From JAGVSR01 sp963708775 (GTDB taxonomy: Bacteria; Pseudomonadota; Alphaproteobacteria; Rhizobiales; Hyphomicrobiaceae): a DNA stretch of 64,000 nt. The notes under the pieces are model-generated. The model was not told the DNA's origin. It ran no database searches and was given only the letters and a program-made list of their open reading frames with translations. The stretch spans positions 434,001 to 498,000 of the forward strand of contig CAVPTI010000012.1 of NCBI GenBank assembly GCA_963708775.1, in the 5' to 3' direction. Numbering within the stretch: position 1 is the stretch's first letter; each line of letters begins with the position of its first letter. Positions 25,502 through 33,167 of the stretch are shown here, one piece after another. The translations under genes and the position numbers were made by a program.

Positions 25502-26521
25502 ATGATCGAACCCGAAAAGGTTGCCGCCCATCTGGATCTCCTGGCCAAGCCCAAGGGGAGCCTTGGAAGGTTGGAAGACCTGGCGGTGCGGCTGGGGTCG
25601 ATCCAGGGCACGCTGGCTCCGGAGACGAAACCACGGCGGCTGCTTGTTTTCGCGGGTGATCATGGCGTCGTAAACGATGGCGTCGGGATCTGGCCGCAGG
25701 CGGTGACCGGCGCGATGATGGGTGTGATCGCGGCAGGCCGGGCGTCATGTTCGGCGCTGGCGGCGGCTTTTGACGTGAGTGTGACGCTCGTGGATGTCGG
25801 ATCGGCAGTGAGTGAGACGCTGGCGGGCGGAGTTTATCAGGACCGGCGCGTCGCTCGGGGGACAGTCAGTCTGGCGCAAGGGCCGGCGATGACACCGGAT
25901 CAATTTTGGAAAGCATGGCTGGCCGGACAGGCGGCCGTGGCGGACGCGCGGGCCGACGGGGTGCGTGTGCTCGGCTTTGGTGAAATTGGAATCGGCAACA
26001 CGACAGCGGCAGCCGCGTTGATCGCGCTGGGTTGCGAACAGGACAGCGATCCGCTTGTTGGTGCGGGTGCCGGATCGACGGCGGAGACGCTGGAGCGCAA
26101 GCGGGCGGTGGTGCGCGCAGCGGTGGCGCGGTCGCGGGCGCTGATCGAGGATGATCCGGTGGCGGCGATGGCCGGGATTGCGGGCTTCGAGATCGTCGCG
26201 ATGGCAGGCGCGATCGCGGCGGCGGGGGATGCGGACGTGCCAGTGGTGCTCGATGGCGTGGTATCCGGCGCAGCGGCGATCGTTGCGCAGGCGGTTGATC
26301 CGGCGGCGCTGGAGACGGCGATTGCGTCTCATGTGAGCGCGGAGCCGGCGCATCGAATTGCGCTGGAGCGATTGGGGTTGGAGCCATATCTCGATTGGGG
26401 TTTACGGTTGGGCGAGGGCACGGGTGCGCTCTTGATGATGCCGCTGCTGGATGCGGCGGCGGCGCTGCTCAAGAACGTCGCCAAGCTTGATGAGGTGACG
26501 GCGGGGGCGGGGAGCACATGA
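25502..26521 (+). CDS. cobT: Nicotinate-nucleotide--dimethylbenzimidazole phosphoribosyltransferase
   Basis: A 339-residue enzyme that activates the lower ligand of cobalamin by making alpha-ribazole phosphate from DMB and nicotinate mononucleotide. Seen: KPKGSLGRLEDLAVRLGSIQ, the catalytic-region LVFAGDHGVVNDGV, FGEIGIGNTTAAAALIAL and the C-terminal LGLEPYLDWGLRLGEGTGAL. It overlaps cobS by four bases (ATGA, 26518-26521), so the two are co-translated. I see no B12 riboswitch in the short upstream gap. The name follows the enteric cobT (called cobU in Pseudomonas nomenclature). Confidence 0.95.
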   Translation: MIEPEKVAAHLDLLAKPKGSLGRLEDLAVRLGSIQGTLAPETKPRRLLVFAGDHGVVNDGVGIWPQAVTGAMMGVIAAGRASCSALAAAFDVSVTLVDVGSAVSETLAGGVYQDRRVARGTVSLAQGPAMTPDQFWKAWLAGQAAVADARADGVRVLGFGEIGIGNTTAAAALIALGCEQDSDPLVGAGAGSTAETLERKRAVVRAAVARSRALIEDDPVAAMAGIAGFEIVAMAGAIAAAGDADVPVVLDGVVSGAAAIVAQAVDPAALETAIASHVSAEPAHRIALERLGLEPYLDWGLRLGEGTGALLMMPLLDAAAALLKNVAKLDEVTAGAGST

Positions 26522-27324
26522 GCGAGGTGGGCGTATCCGATGCGTGGCACGATGCGCCGTGGCCGCGGGCGTTTTTCACCGCTGTGCAGTTTCTGACGCG
26601 GATCCCGGTTCCCGGTGGAGAGACGCGCGATCTGTCTACGTTTCCGGAAGATATCAAGCGGGGTTTGCAGTTTTTTCCGGTAATCGGCGCGGCCGTCGGG
26701 CTGCTGACGGCATTGGCACTTTTGATTTTCGATAGCGTGCTGCCGCTGCCGCTGGCCGTCATCGCGGCGCTGGCGGTGGAGGCGCGGCTGACGGGCGCAT
26801 TTCATGAGGATGCGGTGGCAGACTTCTGCGATGCGTTCGGCGGGGGCTGGACGCGCGAGGACGTGCTCCGGATCTTGAAGGACAGCCGGATCGGGAGCTA
26901 TGGCGCGCTGGGGCTTGTTCTGGCTGTGGCGCTGCGGGCCGGCGGGCTGATGGCGCTCGACAACGTGTGGCTCGCGGCAGCGGCGCTGGTTATCGCAGGT
27001 GGTGTTGGGCGGCTCGTCATCCTTGTCGTGATGGCGGTGGTGGCTCCGGTGCCCGCGCGGGACGGTTTGGCAAAGGATGTCGGGCAGGTCGCGGATTGGG
27101 GCACGTTTGGGCGCGGTGCGATGTGGTGTTCGCCGGTGCTGCTCTTTGCGCTTATCCACGACTTCGCCGGGATGGTTCTAGCGGCAGCTGCGATTGCGGT
27201 GTTCGTGATCTGGTACCGCAAGTATCTGCTGCGGCGTATCGGAGGCGTGACAGGGGATTGCCTCGGTTTTTCGGCCTATGCCGGTATGATCCTGACGACG
27301 CTCGCCTTGGCACGGGAGAGCTGA
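26518..27324 (+). CDS. cobS: Adenosylcobinamide-GDP ribazoletransferase (cobalamin synthase)
   Basis: A 268-residue integral membrane protein with about six hydrophobic segments. It joins adenosylcobinamide-GDP to alpha-ribazole (phosphate), the last assembly step of cobalamin. Family blocks: FFTAVQFLTRIPVPGG, LQFFPVIGAAVGLL, GAFHEDAVADFCDAFGGGWT and RIGGVTGDCLGFSAY. It overlaps cobT at its start and is followed 4 bases later by cobC, all on one strand. Confidence 0.95.
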   Translation: MSEVGVSDAWHDAPWPRAFFTAVQFLTRIPVPGGETRDLSTFPEDIKRGLQFFPVIGAAVGLLTALALLIFDSVLPLPLAVIAALAVEARLTGAFHEDAVADFCDAFGGGWTREDVLRILKDSRIGSYGALGLVLAVALRAGGLMALDNVWLAAAALVIAGGVGRLVILVVMAVVAPVPARDGLAKDVGQVADWGTFGRGAMWCSPVLLFALIHDFAGMVLAAAAIAVFVIWYRKYLLRRIGGVTGDCLGFSAYAGMILTTLALARES

Positions 27325-27328
27325 CGTC

Positions 27329-27895
27329 ATGACCGTCGTGCATCTGGTCCGGCATACGGCGGTTGCGCGGCATTGGTCAGGTCGCTGCTATGGACAAAGC
27401 GACGTGCCGTTGAGCCGCGAAGGGCGAGATGCGGCGCGTGTGCTTGCCACTGAGATCGCAAAGCTTGGAGCGCGACGGCTGCATGTGTCGCCGTTGCGTC
27501 GGGCGCGCTTTCTAGCCGGGCTCGTGGCGCGTGAGGCCGGCCCCGTCGACCTCGTCATCGATCCGCGATTGGCAGAGTGCCACTTCGGAGCGTGGGAGGG
27601 CTGCACGTGGGATGCGATCTACACGGAAAGCGGCGACGCCATGATGGGGCTCGTGACAGCGCCGGACGCATTCCGGCCAGGTGGGGATGGCGAGACGACA
27701 TTTGCGATGCGAGACCGCGCGATGGCATGGATCGCAGATGCGGCACAGCTCGAGGCTGGCCCGATCCTCGCCATCTGTCATGGCGGTCCGATTGCGGCGA
27801 TCCGGGGTACGCTGTCGGATGCTCCTGTCAGTGAATGGCCGTCGCTAGTGCCGCGCTATGGTGAGGTTGTGACGGTCGAGTTTTGTGGGTCTTGA
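27329..27895 (+). CDS. cobC: Histidine phosphatase, probable alpha-ribazole phosphatase
   Basis: A 188-residue histidine phosphatase. The catalytic LVRHT motif (HLVRHTAVA) is at the N-terminus, CYGQSDVPLSREG follows, with the second catalytic histidine in ICHGGPIAAIR and Glu in LAECHFGAWEG. In this operon position it should remove the phosphate from alpha-ribazole 5'-phosphate or adenosylcobalamin phosphate. The assignment to CobC rests on the operon with cobT and cobS; the domain alone would be general. Confidence 0.85.
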   Translation: MTVVHLVRHTAVARHWSGRCYGQSDVPLSREGRDAARVLATEIAKLGARRLHVSPLRRARFLAGLVAREAGPVDLVIDPRLAECHFGAWEGCTWDAIYTESGDAMMGLVTAPDAFRPGGDGETTFAMRDRAMAWIADAAQLEAGPILAICHGGPIAAIRGTLSDAPVSEWPSLVPRYGEVVTVEFCGS

Positions 27896-28013
27896 GGCTC
27901 AAATCCGCCCCACAAAGTGCGCAATCCCGGATCAGTTTTCGCTGCGATGCCAAGGGGTGTTCTCAACTTCGGTGAGAGGCACATGGCCCGTCGGCCGGCT
28001 TGAGGAAGCGCAC

Positions 28014-28796
28014 ATGAAAAAAACAACTATGATCGCCGCGACGATCGCAGCGATGTTTGCACTCCTTCCGCATGCGGCGATGGCGCAGCGCGACAGCGAA
28101 CGGTTCGACGAACGTTCTTTTTATGACGAACGGCGAGGCGGGGGCTGGAGTTAAATTGGTCAGATCGTCGTCAAGCCGCGCGTTGAGCGGGAAATCATCC
28201 GCGTCAATCCGCGAGAGGACGCGTTCAGACGGGTTGGGGTCCGCGCGTTCGACGGCGATGTCGAAATCATCGAGCTCAATATGCGCTTCGGCAACAACGA
28301 GGTCGAGCGCGTGCGCGTCGGCAAGCTCGTGCGGGCGGGAACCGGTTTGCCGCCGATCGATCTGCCCGGTCGCGCGCGACGGCTGCGTGAAATCGAGGTC
28401 GTCTATCGCCCGTTCGGTCCGGCGCGGATCGAACTCGTCGGCCGTGAAGGCGGGTTCGGTCCAGGTCCCGGTGCGGGCACCTGGCAGGAACTGGGATGCG
28501 CGAAGGTCGGATTTCTGGATGGCAAGGATGTCATTCGGGTCGGGCGCAAGGAAGGTGCGTTCCGGGCCATCAAACTCTCGGTTCGGGGCAATAAGCTGAG
28601 GCTTGAACGGCTGCGGGTCGTCTATGCGAACGGTCAGGCGGAGGACCTGGCGGTTCGAACCGTCATTCCGGAAGGTGCAGAAACCAGGCCAATCGACCTC
28701 TCCGGCCGTCACCGCGGGATCGACTATGTCGATTTGCGCTACTTGCCGCAGATCAGCTTCGGCGGACGCGCCACCGTGTGCCTATCAGGACTTTGA
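28014..28796 (+). pseudogene. Secreted beta-rich protein with an in-frame stop
   Basis: Starts MKKTTMIAATIAAMFALLPH with a signal peptide cut after AMAQ. A TAA at 28152-28154 stops it after 46 residues. The same frame continues without a further stop to 28796 with a coherent protein: IVVKPRVEREIIRV, FGNNEVERVRVGKLV, LREIEVVYRPFGPARIELVG and LRLERLRVVYANGQAEDLAV, with two similar beta-rich repeats. The read-through product would be 260 residues. I read this as one gene with a nonsense change (or an error). The family is not one I can name; it resembles short exported beta-sandwich proteins. Confidence 0.6.
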
Positions 28797-28814
28797 GACG
28801 GAGGAGCCACTGCC

Positions 28815-29075
28815 ATGACGAGACGATTTGCAGCCGCTGCGCTGACGCTGACACTCACGACCGGTGTTGTTTTCGCAGCACCTCCTGCGTCGAAGGATGC
28901 TTGCCTGGAGCAAGCCTTTTCGCTCGCTGAAAAGGCGGCATCGAAGAAATTCGACACCGACAAGCAAACGAAGATCGAAGGGATGCTGACGGCTCTCGAA
29001 ACGAAATGTGCAGCTGATGATCTTGCCGGGGCAGAAGGCGAGATCAAAGCCGTCGAGGCAGAAATCGGCGGCTAG
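28815..29075 (+). CDS. Small exported hypothetical protein
   Basis: An 86-residue protein with a signal peptide (MTRRFAAAALTLTLTTGVVF, cut after FA). The mature part is helical and charged (CLEQAFSLAEKAASKKFDTD, then LTALETKCAADDLAGAEGEI) with two Cys residues that could form one disulfide. It is probably periplasmic. It follows the interrupted secreted-protein gene by 18 bases and a strong hairpin terminator ends the transcript. No family is recognised. Confidence 0.72.
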   Translation: MTRRFAAAALTLTLTTGVVFAAPPASKDACLEQAFSLAEKAASKKFDTDKQTKIEGMLTALETKCAADDLAGAEGEIKAVEAEIGG

Positions 29076-29089
29076 GCAGGAGCCAACGA

Positions 29090-29122
29090 AAACGGCGCCG
29101 GTGGATGACACCGGCGCCGTTT
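29090..29122. terminator. Bidirectional terminator between the small exported protein and P450 genes
   Basis: Perfect 14-base arms AAACGGCGCCGGTG / CACCGGCGCCGTTT with a 5-base loop (29104-29108). A-rich on one side and T-rich on the other, between two convergent genes, so it can serve both. Confidence 0.85.
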
Positions 29123-29143
29123 CATTTGCGATCAGATGTTCAA

Positions 29144-30511
29144 TCAGCTCAGTTCGCGGACCCGGAACATGAGGCCGCCTTTGGGCGTCAGCGTCACGGT
29201 GCCGGAGAAGCCCGGCGGTTCCTTGCCGAGGTATTCGGGGCGGAAACGGCGCAGGAGCATGGAGAGGGCGAGCGTGTTTTCGACTTGGCTCATAGCGCCG
29301 CCGATGCAGGAGCGCTTGCCGCCGCCGAACGGAAGATAGGAATACTTCACCTGACCTTTGGTGCCGCCCATCCAGCGTTCGGGGCGGAACTCTTCCGGTT
29401 CAGGCCAGAATTTGGGATTGTGGTGCGCGCCGTAAGCGAACATCACCACGCGATCGCCGGGCTTGATCTCCTTGCCGCCGATGACGTCGTCCTTGGTGGC
29501 GACGCGAATGAGACCCCAGATCGGCGGGTAGATCCGCATCGTTTCCTGGATAACGGCACGGGTGTAGGCGAGTGCCGAATAATCGGCGGCGGTCGGCTCG
29601 CGATCGCCGTAGACCGTCTCGCCTTCCTTGCGGATGCGGTCGGCGGCTTCGGGATGCTTGGATGTGAGGTACATCGCCCAAGCAAGCGTGAGAGCGGTCG
29701 TTTCCGTGCCTGCCCAAAGGTATTGCTTGAGTTCGTCGACCGCCTGCTGCTGGTCGAATTCGGGGACGCTCGGATCGGCGACCACGGCTTCGATCATTTT
29801 CAGAAGCGTGCGCTCGCGTTCCTCGTTTGGGTTCTGCGCGAACACGGCGGGGGGAACACTCGCCCAGATTTCCATCGCCTTGGCGGCGTTCTCATCTGTG
29901 ATTTTGACGCCGTCCTCGCCATGCAGCACGCGCATGCGGATGGCTTTGTGCTCCATCACGTCGGTGTAGGTCTTGACGCACTTGAAGACGAAGTGCGGAT
30001 TGAAAGGCATGTCACGGTCGAACAGCGCCTTGCAGATCATGTCGGCAGCGAGCGTCCAGGTCTGCTCGACCATTTCGAATTCTTCGCCGGTTTCGGCAAG
30101 CTTCGACCACAGGTCCATCTTGGTGCGAATGGCCTGGAGAAAATACGGGATGTATTCGGCGAACATATCCGGGTGAAACGCCGGCTGCTGCGGCATGCGA
30201 ATTTTCTGCCAGAGCGCACCGTCGTGCGTGATCATGGATTTGCCAAAGACGGGCTTCAGGCCGTCGAAGTACTTGATGTAGTCATCGGCTTTGGAGACGA
30301 GCACGTGCTTGAAGTGCTCGGGCTCGGTGAGGAAGACGACGCGCTGGTCGGCGATGTTGACCGCAATGACGGGACCGTAGCGGTCGGCCATCATTTGAAG
30401 CGTCTGCATCGGGTTATCCGGATTGCCTTTCGACAGCGCCGAAAGCTTGAACCAGATGCTATTTGCTTCACCTAGACCCTGTGTGTGGCCCAGGTTCTGT
30501 TGAATCGTCAT
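29144..30511 (-). CDS. Cytochrome P450
   Basis: A 455-residue soluble P450. The heme-binding loop is PFGGGKRSCIGG (Cys402), the I-helix oxygen motif is LWAGTETTALTLAWAM, and the K-helix ExxR is VIQETMRIYPPIWG. There is no N-terminal membrane helix, so it would use soluble redox partners (ferredoxin and reductase), which are not encoded here. The protein resembles the CYP102/CYP4-like bacterial group more than camphor-type P450s. The substrate is not predictable; fatty acid or alkane hydroxylation is possible. It stands alone on its strand. Confidence 0.93.
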   Translation of the reverse strand: MTIQQNLGHTQGLGEANSIWFKLSALSKGNPDNPMQTLQMMADRYGPVIAVNIADQRVVFLTEPEHFKHVLVSKADDYIKYFDGLKPVFGKSMITHDGALWQKIRMPQQPAFHPDMFAEYIPYFLQAIRTKMDLWSKLAETGEEFEMVEQTWTLAADMICKALFDRDMPFNPHFVFKCVKTYTDVMEHKAIRMRVLHGEDGVKITDENAAKAMEIWASVPPAVFAQNPNEERERTLLKMIEAVVADPSVPEFDQQQAVDELKQYLWAGTETTALTLAWAMYLTSKHPEAADRIRKEGETVYGDREPTAADYSALAYTRAVIQETMRIYPPIWGLIRVATKDDVIGGKEIKPGDRVVMFAYGAHHNPKFWPEPEEFRPERWMGGTKGQVKYSYLPFGGGKRSCIGGAMSQVENTLALSMLLRRFRPEYLGKEPPGFSGTVTLTPKGGLMFRVRELS

Positions 30512-30775
30512 GCCATCGTCTCCGAGCCGCTGATTTGCGGCTGCCTTTCCGGTGCGTCCCGGTGATCCCTGGTCACGAAACTCGCTTACGCCGCATGAAC
30601 CGGGCCAAGGGGCCGCGCCGTTCGCTCGCGCGGATCAGTTCATTCATCCCGCTGGGGTGTCGAACCGTTGCGGTGAACTAACACCGTGGTCACGGGAGTG
30701 TCCATGAGACGGGGTCGTACCGCGTCAATTTATCGGGAGAAGGTAACCAAACGGGCACGCCTGAACCCCAATAAA

Positions 30776-31432
30776 TCAAAGTTGCGGTGAAAATTGTGCC
30801 CACAATCCGTTAACGTCCGAAACAATCGAGGATTTGTTACCATTGACCGTGATCAAGCCGGACGCGAACAGTTCAAGAATGCGGGGGTAGAGCAGATGTT
30901 CCGCGGCTAATACGCGCTCGCCTAAGGTCGCCTCTGTGTCGTCAGGCAAAACGGGGACCGCAGCTTGGCCAAGGATCGGGCCTTCGTCCATCTCCGGGCG
31001 AACAAGATGGACCGTGCAGCCGGCGAACTTCACGCCCGCTTCCAGGGCGCGCGCATGCGTGTCCAGGCCCTTGAACGCGGGCAGAAGGGCCGGGTGGATA
31101 TTCAACATGCGGTCGCGCCATAATTCGACGAAAGCCGGCGTCATCAGGCGCATGAAGCCTGCGAGGCAAACGAGATCGACGTGCGAGGCCGTCAAAACGC
31201 TTTGGATCTGGCCTTCGAAGTGGGCGCGGCTTTCGTAGAGCTTGTGGTCCATCGCGAGTGCGGGGATGCCCCGATCTTTCGCCCAGGCGATGCCGGGAGC
31301 ATCCGGGCGATTGGAAATGACGACAACGATCTCGGCCGGATAATCGGGCCGGCGCGCGGCTTCGACGAGGCTCTTCATGTTGGAGCCACGACCGGAGATG
31401 AGGATGGCGGTGCGCTTTTTTGGGGTGGTCAT
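30776..31432 (-). CDS. purN: Phosphoribosylglycinamide formyltransferase
   Basis: A 218-residue protein. It transfers formyl from 10-formyl-THF to GAR in purine synthesis. Catalytic Asn111 and His113 lie in MLNIHPALLPAFKG and Asp149 in PEMDEGPILGQ; the N-terminal AILISGRGSNMKSLV is the nucleotide loop. The ATG at 31432 gives MTTPKKR, the normal start; the frame is open further but without family similarity. purM, usually the partner, is not next to it. A cytochrome c gene lies 90 bases upstream on the same strand. Confidence 0.94.
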   Translation of the reverse strand: MTTPKKRTAILISGRGSNMKSLVEAARRPDYPAEIVVVISNRPDAPGIAWAKDRGIPALAMDHKLYESRAHFEGQIQSVLTASHVDLVCLAGFMRLMTPAFVELWRDRMLNIHPALLPAFKGLDTHARALEAGVKFAGCTVHLVRPEMDEGPILGQAAVPVLPDDTEATLGERVLAAEHLLYPRILELFASGLITVNGNKSSIVSDVNGLWAQFSPQL

Positions 31433-31522
31433 GCTCGGTCCGGGTTCGGCCACTAATCGTGGCGAAGCGCATAGCACGGACGCATGCGCGGCGGGAACCT
31501 CAGCGGACTGGCGCGCCGGCGA

Positions 31523-31960
31523 CTATTTCTGCTGGATGCTTTCGAGATAGTCGACGAGGGCTCCGATCAATGCCCGCGCCCGCTTGTCGACTTCAGCCGG
31601 TTCTTCGCCGGGGTCGCCGGTCTTGCGGTACCGGTCGCCCCATACCGGCATGTCGCGTTTACCATGGGCGGGGATCACGCCGCGTCCGTCGATCATGTCG
31701 TAAATGGCGCGCGCAGGGAAAATGCCGCCATTGCGGGCAGCGATTTGCGTGAGATCGGCGGGCATCGTGGAGAGGGTGCGTGCCTTGGGACCGTCGCCTT
31801 TGCCATCAAGGCCATGACAGGACATGCAGGCAAGCTCGAATTCGGTGAGGCCGATGGGATCTTCGCCCTCGCCATCTTGCGAGAAGGCGTGGGAGCCGAT
31901 CATGACTAACGCAAGTGCGGTGGCGATGATCGTTGGGATACGGCGCATGATTGTGAGCAT
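31523..31960 (-). CDS. Exported class I cytochrome c
   Basis: A 145-residue protein with a signal peptide (residues 1-28, ending SHAFSQ) and a single heme c site CMSCH (Cys45, Cys48, His49). The distal Met ligand is probably in KRDMPVWGDRY. It is likely a periplasmic electron carrier. Start choice: ATG at 31960 gives MLTIMRRIPTII; an ATG at 31948 is an equal alternative. It lies between purN and a PfkB kinase gene on the same strand. The partner oxidoreductase is not evident. Confidence 0.87.
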   Translation of the reverse strand: MLTIMRRIPTIIATALALVMIGSHAFSQDGEGEDPIGLTEFELACMSCHGLDGKGDGPKARTLSTMPADLTQIAARNGGIFPARAIYDMIDGRGVIPAHGKRDMPVWGDRYRKTGDPGEEPAEVDKRARALIGALVDYLESIQQK

Positions 31961-32004
31961 TCGGGCATGGTGACGTGGGGGGCCAGGCGTTGCCTTGATT
32001 CCAA

Positions 32005-32934
32005 TCAAGTGCCGGTGGGTTGCGCAAGCGCGCGTTCAGCAAGGAAGGCGTCCAGTTCAGCGCGCGTGGGGAGGCCAGAGCGGGCACCGAGACCAAGGCA
32101 ACTGAGCGCGGCCGCGGCGGATGCCAGGCGCGCGCATTCCGCTTCGGCATAGCCTTCGGTGAGTGCCCATGTGAAGGCGCCGTGGAACGCGTCGCCGGCG
32201 CCGGTTGTGTCGCGCGCTTGGACAGCGAAGGCCGGCTGGTGATGCACGGTGCCGTCGCGGTTCATCCATGTGTAGCCATCGGGACCGCGGGTGACGCCGA
32301 CGTGGCTGATGCCTTGCGCGATGAGAGTTTGCAGGCGGTGTTCGGCGTCGCGGCCGGGGATGAAGGCTTCGAGAGCGGGGGCGGACGCGATGACGTAGTC
32401 CGTGAGATGGGCGACATCGGTGAGAAGGCGGCCCGAACCCATGTCCAGATCGACGAGCGTGGGAACTTGGTGCGCGCGCGAGGCTTCGAAGGCGGCGCGG
32501 GTGCCTTCGATCCATGACAGATCGCTGAGAACTGCGCCGGCGTCCGCTATCTCGTCCAGCGGGAGCCAGTCTGCCGTCATGGGCATGGCGTGATCGTCCT
32601 CGCTGACGATAAAGCGTTCGCCGGTAGCGTCGACGATGACGGCTGCCGTCGCGGAGCGGGCGCCCGCATACACTTTCACGTGGCTGATATCGATGCCGAA
32701 CCGCTCTAGCTCAGTGAGGATCAGCCGACTTGCGGGGTCGGAACCGACTCGGCTCCAGAGGCTTACGCTGCCTCCTAAACGGGCGGCGGCGGAGGCGGCA
32801 TTAGCAGCCATGCCGCCGCCGCTCGTGATGTGCTCGCGGGCGCGCATCTTGGTCGGCTTCGGCGGGAAGGCGTCGATGCGGTAGACGAAATCCAGGGCCG
32901 CGTGGCCGATGACGATCAGGCGTTTGCCGGGCAT
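32005..32934 (-). CDS. PfkB-family carbohydrate/nucleoside kinase
   Basis: A 309-residue ribokinase-fold kinase. Signatures: N-terminal IVIGHAALDFVYRID and TSGGGMAANAASAAARLGG, then the anion-hole/catalytic motif ARDTTGAGDAFHGAFTWAL with catalytic Asp248. The substrate is not determinable; sugar kinase and 'sulfofructose kinase-like' annotations are common for this branch. The ATG at 32934 fits the fold; an upstream-extended frame to 33036 seems noncoding. The stop is 44 bases from the cytochrome c start. Confidence 0.88.
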   Translation of the reverse strand: MPGKRLIVIGHAALDFVYRIDAFPPKPTKMRAREHITSGGGMAANAASAAARLGGSVSLWSRVGSDPASRLILTELERFGIDISHVKVYAGARSATAAVIVDATGERFIVSEDDHAMPMTADWLPLDEIADAGAVLSDLSWIEGTRAAFEASRAHQVPTLVDLDMGSGRLLTDVAHLTDYVIASAPALEAFIPGRDAEHRLQTLIAQGISHVGVTRGPDGYTWMNRDGTVHHQPAFAVQARDTTGAGDAFHGAFTWALTEGYAEAECARLASAAAALSCLGLGARSGLPTRAELDAFLAERALAQPTGT

Positions 32935-33167
32935 TGAGACGGGGCTCGAATAAAGGAGCGGGGAAGGTCCTGCGACGATATTTGGGGATCGCCTGCGGCG
33001 CCAGTGCTTGATGGCGGTAGGATGTGCGGGCGACATTCTTTAGACCGTGACGTTGCGTGCTTTGCATTCACCCTTGGCGGCACTTAAATGCGGAAGAGCC
33101 GTGCCTCCGGCCGCGTGGCGTCAAGACGATCGGCAACTCGAAATTCGATAGTGGTATAAGCGCGGCA

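Noticed and set aside
29105..30475. 456-codon frame on the plus strand
   Set aside because: Fully antisense to the cytochrome P450 gene, whose motifs are complete; the frame is an artefact of high GC.
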